NCBI GenBank assembly: GCA_944390725.1
Contig: CALXQU010000016.1
Coordinates: 1-40,705, forward strand
Direction: 5' to 3'
DNA: 40,705 nucleotides
From: an uncultured Spirochaetaceae bacterium
GTDB taxonomy: Bacteria; Spirochaetota; Spirochaetia; Sphaerochaetales; Sphaerochaetaceae
The position numbers and the translations under genes were made by a program. The notes beneath the pieces are model-generated. The model was not told the origin of the DNA and ran no database searches. It was given only the letters and a program-made list of their open reading frames with translations. Below are positions 17,709 to 25,031 of this stretch, one piece after another. How positions within the stretch are numbered: the first letter of the stretch is position 1; every line of letters begins with the position of its first letter.

Positions 17709-19321
17709 CACCACCTGTCGATCGTATATGAATAGCCCTGCTCGGCCAGGAACTTCTGCCTGTTGAGCGCATATGATTCCTCTACCGTATACTCGGTGAC
17801 GAGCGAGTAGAAGTGGCTGTCCCTCTCCTTGGGCCTCAGGATGCGACCCAGGCGCTGCGCCTCCTCCTGCCTGGAGCCGAATGTGCCGGAGATCTGTATC
17901 GCTACGGACGCATCAGGCAGGTCGATCGCGTAGTTGGCTACCTTCGATACGATCAGCACCTTTATCTTCCTTTCCCTGAAGGCCTGGTAAAGCTCCTCGC
18001 GCTTCGCGTTGCCCGTGGAGCCAGTGATCATGGGATAGCCGAACCTGTCATGGAAGTACTTCAGCTGCTCGATATACTGGCCGATTATGAGGATGGAGTC
18101 ATCGGGATGCTCCCCGATGATCCTCGCCGCCGCGTCGAGCTTGAGCGGGTTGACGGAGGCGATGACATGCTTCTGGTGCGATGTCGCCAGCGCATACCTC
18201 ACCTCATCCTCCTCCGGCAGCTGCAGCCGGATCTCATGGCAGTAGGCCGTGGCGATGAAGCCCTTCTCGGCCAGCTCTGACCAGGGCGAGTCGAAGCGCT
18301 TGGGGCCGACGAGGGAGAATACCTGGTCTTCCTTGCCGTCCTCGCGGATGAGGGTCGCGGTGAGGCCGAGCCTGTGCAGCGCCTGCAGCTCCGCGGTGAC
18401 GCGGAACACCGGCGCCGGCAGCATATGCACCTCGTCGTAGATGATGAATCCCCAGTCCTCATCGCGGAAGATGGAGAAGTGCGGATAGGGGCCATCGGCT
18501 GCGGGCCTCCATGTCAGGACCTGGTATGTCGATACCGTCACGTTCCTGATTTCCTTGGCATTGCCGGTATACTCCCCGACATCGGCTTCGGTGAGCGTCG
18601 TCTTGTCGAGTATCTCGCGTATCCACTGGTGCACGGACGTGACATTGGGGCAGAGTATGAGCGTCTTCCTGCCGAGCCTCGCCATCGCCATCAGCGCGAC
18701 GATCGTCTTGCCCGACCCGCAGGGGAGCACTATCGTGCCGAAGCCGGTGCCCGGGCTGCCGTCCGATATGAACGCATCGGCTGCCTGCACCTGGTAGTCC
18801 CTTGGCCTGAATGTGTCCCTCAGGGAGATCTGCAGGGGCGCGCCGTCCTTGAGCGGTATCATGTCGGCGATGGGGAAGCCCTGCCTTATGAGCGTCGCCT
18901 TCAGCGTGCCCCTGTCATAGCGCCTGACGAGGAATGATGAATCATCATGCGGCTCTATGAGCCCCTCAAGGCTCCTGTCCGCCTTGAGCTGCAGGGCGAA
19001 GACGGGGCGCCTGACCTTCAGCAGGAGATGGTCCTCGTCGTATTCCTCGAGGATGAAGTCGCCGTACCTGCCTGCCTGGTCCTCGATGAAGAAGGTGACG
19101 CGGCTGTCGACCTCATAGCGCGACCATCTCTCCAGCGCCGCTATGATGTCCTGGCTGCCCATGCCTGATGAGATGGCATTCCAGAGCGAGAGCTGGGAGA
19201 TCATGTACGTATGGATGTGCTCCGGGCTCTTCACGAGGTCCGCGAACCGGGAGATATCCTTCCTGCAGTCAGCAGCGGAAGGGGAGTGCACATCCAGAAG
19301 GAGCGTCCTGTCGCTCTGCAC
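17708..19321 (-). CDS. XPB/Ssl2-type DNA helicase
   Basis: The 537-residue superfamily 2 helicase is of the XPB (ERCC3) type. It has an N-terminal damage-recognition-like region (about 1-165), Walker A CGSGKT (201-206), the DEVH box (296-299), the XPB-specific RED motif in ATLIREDGK, and motif VI QRLGRILRPK. XPB unwinds DNA by double-strand translocation in eukaryotic repair and transcription; the bacterial enzymes are thought to act in DNA repair. The start is GTG at 19321, 10 nt after the aroC stop, so it is probably co-transcribed with aroK and aroC despite the unrelated function. The next gene encodes its usual partner protein. Confidence 0.9.
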   Translation of the reverse strand: MQSDRTLLLDVHSPSAADCRKDISRFADLVKSPEHIHTYMISQLSLWNAISSGMGSQDIIAALERWSRYEVDSRVTFFIEDQAGRYGDFILEEYDEDHLLLKVRRPVFALQLKADRSLEGLIEPHDDSSFLVRRYDRGTLKATLIRQGFPIADMIPLKDGAPLQISLRDTFRPRDYQVQAADAFISDGSPGTGFGTIVLPCGSGKTIVALMAMARLGRKTLILCPNVTSVHQWIREILDKTTLTEADVGEYTGNAKEIRNVTVSTYQVLTWRPAADGPYPHFSIFRDEDWGFIIYDEVHMLPAPVFRVTAELQALHRLGLTATLIREDGKEDQVFSLVGPKRFDSPWSELAEKGFIATAYCHEIRLQLPEEDEVRYALATSHQKHVIASVNPLKLDAAARIIGEHPDDSILIIGQYIEQLKYFHDRFGYPMITGSTGNAKREELYQAFRERKIKVLIVSKVANYAIDLPDASVAIQISGTFGSRQEEAQRLGRILRPKERDSHFYSLVTEYTVEESYALNRQKFLAEQGYSYTIDRW

Positions 19322-19331
19322 GGTCAGCGGC

Positions 19332-20384
19332 TTATCCAGAGTAGGCCTCCTTGATGAGCATCATGTCGGCAAGGGCGATGGCTGCCATGGCCTCGACGAC
19401 CACCGATGCCCTGATGGCTATGCATGGGTCATGGCGGCCCCTGACGCTGATCGGCGTATCATTGCCATCCTCATCCATCGTCATCTGGCTGATGGAGATC
19501 GACGGGGTAGGCTTGGCCGCGGCCCTGATGATGATATCCTCGCCTGTGGTGATCCCTCCGAGGATGCCTCCCGCATTGTTGGAGAGGAAGCGTCCACCTG
19601 CCATCTGGTCGTTGTTGGCGCTCCCTTTCATGGCAGCGGCGCCGAATCCGCTGCCGAACTCGACTCCCTTGATGCCGCCGATGGACAACACTGCCATCGC
19701 GAGGATCGCATCAGCCTTGTCGAAGACAGGGTCCCCGAGACCCGGGACCATGCCCCTTGCGCGGCATTCGATGATCCCTCCGACGCTGTCGCCGCCTTCG
19801 CGCGCCTTCTCGACTTCCGCCCTCATCGCCTCCAGCTCAGGGCAGTCCGGCGCATAGAGCTCGTTCGCGAATGGCGGTTCCCAGCTGTAGCTGCTGGCGC
19901 TGATGCCGCCGATGGCGATGACGCCTGCGTCGACAGAAATCCCCTTCATGGCGAGCAGCTGCTTGGCGAGCGCTCCTGCGAAGCAGCGCGAGAGCGTCTC
20001 CCTGCCAGAGGAGCGCCCTCCTCCCCGCCAGTCGCGTATGCCGTACTTCGCCCAGAATGAGTAGTCGGCATGCCCGGGCCTGAAGGTGTGCGCGATCTCA
20101 TCATAATGGGAGGATATCTGCGCCTTGTTCTCCACTGCGAATGCGATGGGTGCGCCTGTCGATACGCCATCCATCACCCCTGAGAGGATGCGCGGGATAT
20201 CGTCCTCGCTGCGCTTCGTGCCGAGCGATGTCGAGCCCGGCCTGCGCCTTGACATGTCGCTGAGGATCCTGTCCATGTCTATCCTGATCCCTGCCGGGAA
20301 CCCATCCACGATGCCGCCCAAGGCCGGTCCGTGCGATTCGCCGAACGTCGTCAACCTGAAGAGCCTGCCGAAAGTGCTAGACAT
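19332..20384 (-). CDS. aroC: Chorismate synthase
   Basis: The 350-residue enzyme converts 5-enolpyruvylshikimate 3-phosphate to chorismate with reduced FMN. Family signatures are GESHGPALGGIVDGFPAG near residue 13, RRPGSTSLGTKRSEDD near 43, HADYSFWAKYG near 110, GGGRSSGRETLSR near 125, and GRHDPC near the C-terminus. I start at ATG 20384 (MSSTFGRLF), with GGAGGAG upstream; this overlaps the end of aroK by 8 nt. It is the second gene of aroK-aroC-XPB-partner. Confidence 0.95.
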   Translation of the reverse strand: MSSTFGRLFRLTTFGESHGPALGGIVDGFPAGIRIDMDRILSDMSRRRPGSTSLGTKRSEDDIPRILSGVMDGVSTGAPIAFAVENKAQISSHYDEIAHTFRPGHADYSFWAKYGIRDWRGGGRSSGRETLSRCFAGALAKQLLAMKGISVDAGVIAIGGISASSYSWEPPFANELYAPDCPELEAMRAEVEKAREGGDSVGGIIECRARGMVPGLGDPVFDKADAILAMAVLSIGGIKGVEFGSGFGAAAMKGSANNDQMAGGRFLSNNAGGILGGITTGEDIIIRAAAKPTPSISISQMTMDEDGNDTPISVRGRHDPCIAIRASVVVEAMAAIALADMMLIKEAYSG

Positions 20385-20904
20385 AGCCGTTCTCCTCCAG
20401 CCTGGCCGCAATCATCCGCGCGGTGTCGGCCTTGTCGGCGTATGGCCCCAGGTCCAGCACCAGGTCCGCTATCTCCCGGTATATGGCGTCGCGCCGCTGG
20501 TAGAGGGCGTGGAACGATCCCTGGAGGTCATCTGGGTCGAGGAAGGCCGGCACGCCATGCCTGAGTATGACTGGAAGCATATCCTCCTCCTTCCTCCGCA
20601 GGTAGACGGTCCTGCCGCTTTCCCTGACGATGCCGATGAGCCTGCTGTTGTCGCAGGCGCCGCCCCCGAGGGACATGATGAAGGAGCCGTGCCCCGCGAT
20701 ATAGCTGCCGACAGCCTCTGCTTCCTTCTCCATGAACGCGTCCTTGCCGCTGACGAGGTAGAACTCACGTACGGACATCGGCGCTATCAGGGGCAGTACG
20801 AGGTCATCGGCATCAGCTGCCTCGATGCCGAGCATCCCTGAGACGAGCCTCGCCATGCCCGTCTTGCCTGAGTGCTTTATCCCTGCGAAGAAAATCCTTG
20901 CCAT
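20377..20904 (-). CDS. aroK: Shikimate kinase
   Basis: The 175-residue P-loop kinase phosphorylates shikimate. Walker A is GIKHSGKTG (residues 8-16), the substrate aspartate lies in AADADDLVL near 33, and the GGG loop is in MSLGGGACDN near 80. The length and order fit AroK, though divergence is appreciable. The ATG at 20904 has no Shine-Dalgarno sequence; a consensus TATAAT ends 8 nt before it. It heads the four-gene minus operon. Confidence 0.85.
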   Translation of the reverse strand: MARIFFAGIKHSGKTGMARLVSGMLGIEAADADDLVLPLIAPMSVREFYLVSGKDAFMEKEAEAVGSYIAGHGSFIMSLGGGACDNSRLIGIVRESGRTVYLRRKEEDMLPVILRHGVPAFLDPDDLQGSFHALYQRRDAIYREIADLVLDLGPYADKADTARMIAARLEENGYV

Positions 20905-20912
20905 AGGAGCTG

Positions 20913-20941
20913 ATTATATTGCCAAAGCGGCCTTCAGTCAT
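20913..20941 (-). promoter_or_regulatory. Promoter of aroK-aroC-XPB operon (near-leaderless)
   Basis: On the minus strand ATGACT (20941-20936), a 17-nt spacer and consensus TATAAT (20918-20913) are followed by 8 nt and the ATG at 20904. The -35 overlaps the stop codon of the upstream membrane-protein gene. Confidence 0.6.
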
Positions 20942-21386
20942 CATCTGGCGGCGCTTCATACTCAGGTATCGAGGGGATGGATGCCTGCGATGCGGCACGC
21001 TTCTCCGCGATCCTGCGCTCCCGCCGCCCCTTGCGCATCTCGAACTTCTCCAGGTATTCGGCTTCCTTCCTGTTGCGCCTGGATTCGATCTCGAACCTGT
21101 TCTCCTCCGCGTTCTTCTTCAGCGCATAGTGGAAGACGACCACCATCATGTACCAGAGGAAGGCCATCACGAAGGGGGAGAAGTTCGCAAAGGTGTACTC
21201 GAACGTCGTTATGTTGGCCTCCCCGAGTGAGAGGAGGATCGCCAGGTCCTGGAAGAACATCAGCAGCGAGATGATGGCCGGGAAGACCCAGTAGAGCCCC
21301 TGCCGCGAGAAGATGAAGCGCATGGACGCGAGCAGCGCCATGAACGAGAGCAGCAGTGCGGTGATGGGGATGATGTATACTATCAT
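20934..21386 (-). CDS. Small membrane protein with charged C-terminal coil
   Basis: The 150-residue protein belongs to no family I recognise. Three hydrophobic segments are visible (about residues 2-22, 33-53 and 72-92). A strongly charged, helix-prone stretch follows (about 95-135, rich in Arg, Lys and Glu) and then an acidic tail ending in PPDDD. The predicted topology is three membrane helices with a cytoplasmic coiled-coil tail. I chose ATG 21386 because GGAGG stands 5 nt upstream and the first helix starts at once; a frame extending to 21434 adds only 16 unremarkable residues. It is divergent from dgt and followed by the aroK promoter. Confidence 0.65.
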   Translation of the reverse strand: MIVYIIPITALLLSFMALLASMRFIFSRQGLYWVFPAIISLLMFFQDLAILLSLGEANITTFEYTFANFSPFVMAFLWYMMVVVFHYALKKNAEENRFEIESRRNRKEAEYLEKFEMRKGRRERRIAEKRAASQASIPSIPEYEAPPDDD

Positions 21387-21405
21387 GGGCGCCTCCACAT
21401 GATGA

Positions 21406-21434
21406 TAGCATGCATCGTCGCCCTGTGGTATCAT
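21406..21434 (+). promoter_or_regulatory. Putative leaderless promoter of dgt
   Basis: TGG directly precedes TATCAT (21429-21434), an extended -10, and the ATG at 21440 follows after 5 nt. The -35, TAGCAT (21406-21411), is weak at 17-nt spacing. There is no Shine-Dalgarno site. Confidence 0.45.
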
Positions 21435-21439
21435 CTGGT

Positions 21440-22597
21440 ATGACTCTCCGCAACAGATTCGAAGACGAAGCGCCCTTCAAGGCGCGCAGGAAGCCGCGCA
21501 GGGAGGATATCCGGGGCCATTACTACCGCGATACCACCGCCATCATCCACTCATCGCCCTTCAGGAGGCTCAAGCATAAGACGCAGGTCTTCTTCGCCCC
21601 CTCCAATGACCATATCTGCACCCGCATGGAGCATGTGCTGCACGTGGCTTCCATCGCCTCCGCCATCTGCCGCCCGCTCGGCCTTGATACAGAGCTCGCC
21701 TGGGCCATCGGCGTGGGGCATGACCTCGGCCACACGCCATTCGGCCATGTGGGGGAGAGGATCATCTCGAAGCTTTCCGAGGAGCGGGGCCTGGGAGCCT
21801 TCGAGCATGAGGTGAATTCCCTCCGCGTGGTCGACTTCCTCGCCGACAACGGACGCGGCCTGAATCTCACGTACGCTGTCCGCGACGGCATAGTCTGCCA
21901 TAACGGCGAGAGCCTCCGCATGCGCATAAAGCCGACATTCCAGGTGCGCGACCTCGATTCCATCACCTCGCGCGAGGGCCTCGTGCCCGCGACCTATGAA
22001 GGGGCCGTGGTACGCTTCTCCGATTCGATTGCATACCTGGGCAGGGACTGGGAGGATGCATACAGGCTGGGCATCCTCAAGGACAGGACCCTGCCGGCCA
22101 TCGTCAGCGAGCGCCTGGGCACGACCAACGGCCAGATCATCGACACCCTCGTCTCGGACATCATCAGCGGCGCGAGCGAGGAGGAGGGCATCGGCTTCTC
22201 GGAGAAGGTATATGAGGCGGTGGTCGAGTTCAGCAGGTTCAATACCGAGAACATCTACCGCTCGGAGATCCTCAACGGCTATACGCGTTACTTCACGAGG
22301 CTGCTGAGGCTCATCATCGACTACCTGGAGGACCTCTATTCGGATTATGGCCTCGACGAGAAGGGCTACATGTCGGAGCACAACATGCTCGCTGCCGGCT
22401 TCTACAACCATATAAAGGATATCCACGGCAGGTATATCGAGCATGAGGGGAGCGACAGGCGCATGGTCATCGACTACATCGCCGGCATGACGGACAACTT
22501 CTCGCTCGATTGCGCGAACGAGATACTCAAGCCCGAGCATCTGAACAGCGAGATAGAGCAGAGCATCACGGGACGCTGGTTCGACGCGCGCCGCTAA
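21440..22597 (+). CDS. dgt: Deoxyguanosinetriphosphate triphosphohydrolase-like protein
   Basis: The 385-residue HD-domain enzyme cleaves dNTPs to deoxynucleosides and triphosphate. Motifs include the N-terminal YYRDTTAIIHSSPFRRLKHK region, RMEHVLHVA with the first HD histidine, and VGHDLGHTPFGHVGE with the metal-binding HD pair. The length fits the shorter, type 2 bacterial dGTPases. I start at ATG 21440 (MTLRNRFEDEAP); an in-frame ATG at 21410 would include the probable -10. It faces nrdR, overlapping it by 4 nt at the 3' ends, so two genes for dNTP pool control are side by side. Confidence 0.9.
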   Translation: MTLRNRFEDEAPFKARRKPRREDIRGHYYRDTTAIIHSSPFRRLKHKTQVFFAPSNDHICTRMEHVLHVASIASAICRPLGLDTELAWAIGVGHDLGHTPFGHVGERIISKLSEERGLGAFEHEVNSLRVVDFLADNGRGLNLTYAVRDGIVCHNGESLRMRIKPTFQVRDLDSITSREGLVPATYEGAVVRFSDSIAYLGRDWEDAYRLGILKDRTLPAIVSERLGTTNGQIIDTLVSDIISGASEEEGIGFSEKVYEAVVEFSRFNTENIYRSEILNGYTRYFTRLLRLIIDYLEDLYSDYGLDEKGYMSEHNMLAAGFYNHIKDIHGRYIEHEGSDRRMVIDYIAGMTDNFSLDCANEILKPEHLNSEIEQSITGRWFDARR

Positions 22598-23055
22598 TCC
22601 CGCTTCGCGAGGCTCTCTATCTCCTTGATGAACTGCTCGAGGTTGTCGAAGCGCCTGTATACCGAGGCGAAGCGCACATACGCGACAGGGGAGAGCGCAT
22701 AGAGCTGCCTCAGCGTCTCCTCGCCGACCTCGCGGCTCGTGATGGTGTTCCTCGAGCCTGATACCGCGGCGACATTATCCTCAATCGCCCGGAGGGTCTC
22801 GTCTATCCTCTCCTGCGGTATGTTCAGCTTCTCCGTGCACCGCTCGATGCCGCGCTCGATCTTGCCGATGTCGAAGGCCTGCCTCGAGCCGTCCTTCTTG
22901 ATGACGATGATGGGCCTGTTCTCTACGCGCTCGTAGCTTGTGAAGCGATAGCCGCATTCGAGGCATTCTCTGCGGCGCCTGATCGCGGTCCCGTCCTTGT
23001 TGGGTCTTGATTCGATAACCTTATCGTTGTCTTTGTTGCACTTGGGACAATGCAT
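22594..23055 (-). CDS. nrdR: Transcriptional repressor NrdR
   Basis: The 153-residue regulator represses ribonucleotide reductase genes in response to dATP/ATP. Residues 1-36 form the zinc ribbon with cysteines at 3, 6, 31 and 34. Residues 49-139 are an ATP-cone, with IVIKKDGSRQAFD and VADVSS-like conserved positions (SPVAYVRFASVYR near the end). No nrd genes are in the window. The ATG at 23055 is fixed by the conserved MHCPKC start, lacks a Shine-Dalgarno site, and has TAGAAT 9 nt upstream. Confidence 0.95.
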   Translation of the reverse strand: MHCPKCNKDNDKVIESRPNKDGTAIRRRRECLECGYRFTSYERVENRPIIVIKKDGSRQAFDIGKIERGIERCTEKLNIPQERIDETLRAIEDNVAAVSGSRNTITSREVGEETLRQLYALSPVAYVRFASVYRRFDNLEQFIKEIESLAKRD

Positions 23056-23064
23056 GATGGAATC

Positions 23065-23093
23065 ATTCTACCATGATATCGGTTGCAAATCAC
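23065..23093 (-). promoter_or_regulatory. Putative nrdR promoter
   Basis: On the minus strand an extended -10, TGG then TAGAAT (23070-23065), ends 9 nt before the ATG. The -35 candidate GTGATT (23093-23088) at 17 nt is poor. Confidence 0.4.
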
Positions 23094-23140
23094 TTGTTAA
23101 TCTGCTAACGTCCTGTTAAAAGATCAACAAAGGAGTGCGT

Positions 23141-23803
23141 ATGGGACAGTCAATCGCGTCCTGCGTGAAGAACATAATCGACAGGAGCCCCTTCATTTCC
23201 GAGATGCTGATACAGGATGTGATCTCCTTCTCGAACCTGGCGAAGTTCATCCAGCCGCGCGTCCAGCAGATGTACGCAGGCACTGCAAGCATCTCAGCCA
23301 TCGTCATGGCCATCCGCCGGTATGCCGAGGAGCTCAAGACGCGGCAGTCGTCGGGCAGGAGCGGCAAGATCGACTACGAGATCCTCATGAAGACCAATAT
23401 CTATGATGTCAACTTCCGCCGCTCCGATGCCTTCATACCCAAGCTGCAGAAGCTCTATGAGAAGGTCCATCCGGGGGAGGGGGACTTCATCAACCTCACC
23501 ATCGGCTCCCATGAGATAACGCTGGCTGTCAGCGAGAACTGCAGGGAGGCGGCCGATGAGGTGACGAAGGGCCTCGAGGTGGTCCATACGTATACCGATC
23601 TCGTCGCCCTCACCATCGTCTTCCATGGCGACTTCCTCCAGACTCCCGGCGTCACCTATCTGGCAGTGCGCAAGCTCGCCTGGGAGAACATCAACATAAT
23701 AGAGATCGTCTCCACGATGAATGTCCTCACGTTCATAGTCGCCAGGGAGGACAGCACGAGGGCCTATCAGGCGCTGGAGGCCTTCCTCGATGAGGAGCTG
23801 TAG
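23141..23803 (+). CDS. ACT-domain protein of unknown function
   Basis: The 220-residue soluble protein has a helical N-terminal region (about 1-85; basic, with RPRVQQMY-like and IVMAIRRYAEELK segments). A C-terminal ACT-like domain follows, most clearly about residues 165-215 (TYLAVRKLAWENINIIEIV, then MNVLTFIVA), resembling the regulatory ACT of aspartate kinases. There is no catalytic domain. It may sense a small molecule, possibly an amino acid, but no ligand is evident. The ATG at 23141 has AGGAG 5 nt upstream. The downstream THEP1-like gene starts inside its last 14 nt, so the two are coupled. Confidence 0.72.
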   Translation: MGQSIASCVKNIIDRSPFISEMLIQDVISFSNLAKFIQPRVQQMYAGTASISAIVMAIRRYAEELKTRQSSGRSGKIDYEILMKTNIYDVNFRRSDAFIPKLQKLYEKVHPGEGDFINLTIGSHEITLAVSENCREAADEVTKGLEVVHTYTDLVALTIVFHGDFLQTPGVTYLAVRKLAWENINIIEIVSTMNVLTFIVAREDSTRAYQALEAFLDEEL

Positions 23804-24218
23804 GATAATCACGGGAGGGCGCGGCGAAGGAAAGACCTCGCGCCTTCTTTCCCTTGGCCTGGGGCAGGGCTTTGCCTCCATACGCTCAGGGGATGGCTAT
23901 CTGCTGATGGACCTCGCCACCGGGGAGAGGCGGCTCCTGATGTCAGCGTCCCTCGATTCCCCGCACACGATCGGCAGATGGCATTATGACCAGGATGCAT
24001 TCGACTGGGCGAATGGGCGGCTCTCGTCAATCATGGAGGGGCCTGCCGCCATCGATGAGATAGGGCGCCTCGAGCTTGCCGGAGGAGGCTTCGCGCCATC
24101 CTTGGAGCTGCTGCTGGGCCGCGGCGTGGAGCTTGCAATCACGGTAAGGAGGGACTTCCTCCAGGATGTGGTGGACCGCTTCCGGATCAGCTCCTTCTCT
24201 CTGGAAGGGTCCTTATGA
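23790..24218 (+). CDS. THEP1-like nucleoside-triphosphatase
   Basis: The 142-residue P-loop protein has Walker A GGRGEGKT at residues 9-16 and a Walker B-like AAIDEIGRLEL near 88, the arrangement of the THEP1/DUF2478 NTPase family. The protein is short for the family (about 170-180), with the central substrate region reduced. Function in bacteria is unclear; some relatives sit with molybdate or nucleotide metabolism genes, but none is nearby here. The start at 23790 is forced by the P-loop at residue 9 and has GGAGG about 10 nt upstream. Its 3' end overlaps the convergent phosphatase gene by 32 nt. Confidence 0.72.
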   Translation: MRSCRIITGGRGEGKTSRLLSLGLGQGFASIRSGDGYLLMDLATGERRLLMSASLDSPHTIGRWHYDQDAFDWANGRLSSIMEGPAAIDEIGRLELAGGGFAPSLELLLGRGVELAITVRRDFLQDVVDRFRISSFSLEGSL

Positions 24219-24993
24219 GCTCCTCGCGGACCTTATCGGTGCCTGCATAGAGCGCGGACCTGAAGGGCTGCCTGCCGAAGACCATCTCATCGGTATAGCT
24301 GAAAAGCGTGCCGTCGCCGTAGCAGAGGTCCATGCCGAAGTGCCTCAGCACCGCATGCGAGGAGGCGATGTCCCAGGCATAGCAGGGGAAGACGATGCTT
24401 CCCTCCATGGCCGGGAAGAGCACGAGGGTGAGCAGATGGAGTATGGTCGAGCCCAGTATCCTCGTCTTGGCGCTGAAGCGGGAGAAGTCGAGGTAGCGGT
24501 AGGCCTTGGAGCCCATCGTGATCTCCGTCACCGTGTCCTTGTCGCCCGATAGCCCTATCCTCTGCCCATTGGCCAGAGGCTCGGTCCCCGGGTCCATCCT
24601 GATGAAGAGCGACTGGCTGGCGACCCCGAAGCGCGGCGCCGCTATATATGCGCCTACGGGCCTGTGCTCGCTGTCGAGTATCCCGAGGGAGACCGCGAAT
24701 GTCGGCAGTCCCTGCGAATAGACATCGGTGCCGTCTATCGGGTCGAGGACGAATGTCCATTCCGCGTCCTCCCTGGGCGGCAGCAGCTCTTCCTCGGAGA
24801 GTATGCCGGCCTGGGGGAAGAGCTTCCTTATCAGCGCGGTGATCCGGCGGCTGATGGCGATATCAGCTTCCGTTATGACTGAGCCGTCCTGCTTGAACGA
24901 CCTGTGTATCTGCTTCTGCTTCTCGAATGCAAGCTGCCCGGCTTCCTCCATGGCGGAGGCGATGATGGACAGCTTCTCGCGGTCAAGGTCCAT
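24187..24993 (-). CDS. Inositol monophosphatase-family phosphatase (CysQ/SuhB-like)
   Basis: The 268-residue Mg-dependent sugar-phosphate or 3'(2'),5'-bisphosphate nucleotidase-family enzyme shows three metal-binding features: the glutamates in GILSEEE near residue 83, the signature DPIDGTDVYSQG near 104, and the C-terminal AWDIASSHAVLRHFG near 215. The family hydrolyses inositol phosphate, fructose-1,6-bisphosphate or PAP; the exact substrate cannot be told. I start at ATG 24993. A longer TTG-started frame to 25029 would contain the -10. No Shine-Dalgarno site is present, and TAGAAT ends 7 nt upstream. Confidence 0.87.
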   Translation of the reverse strand: MDLDREKLSIIASAMEEAGQLAFEKQKQIHRSFKQDGSVITEADIAISRRITALIRKLFPQAGILSEEELLPPREDAEWTFVLDPIDGTDVYSQGLPTFAVSLGILDSEHRPVGAYIAAPRFGVASQSLFIRMDPGTEPLANGQRIGLSGDKDTVTEITMGSKAYRYLDFSRFSAKTRILGSTILHLLTLVLFPAMEGSIVFPCYAWDIASSHAVLRHFGMDLCYGDGTLFSYTDEMVFGRQPFRSALYAGTDKVREELIRTLPERRS

Positions 24994-25000
24994 AGCCTGG

Positions 25001-25029
25001 ATTCTAAGTAATCGCAGGGAGGCTTGCAA
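25001..25029 (-). promoter_or_regulatory. Leaderless promoter of the IMPase-family gene
   Basis: On the minus strand TTGCAA (25029-25024), a 17-nt spacer and TAGAAT (25006-25001) are followed by 7 nt and ATG 24993. TTGCAA is self-complementary, so the same box can be read toward mfd. Confidence 0.65.
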
Positions 25030-25031
25030 CC

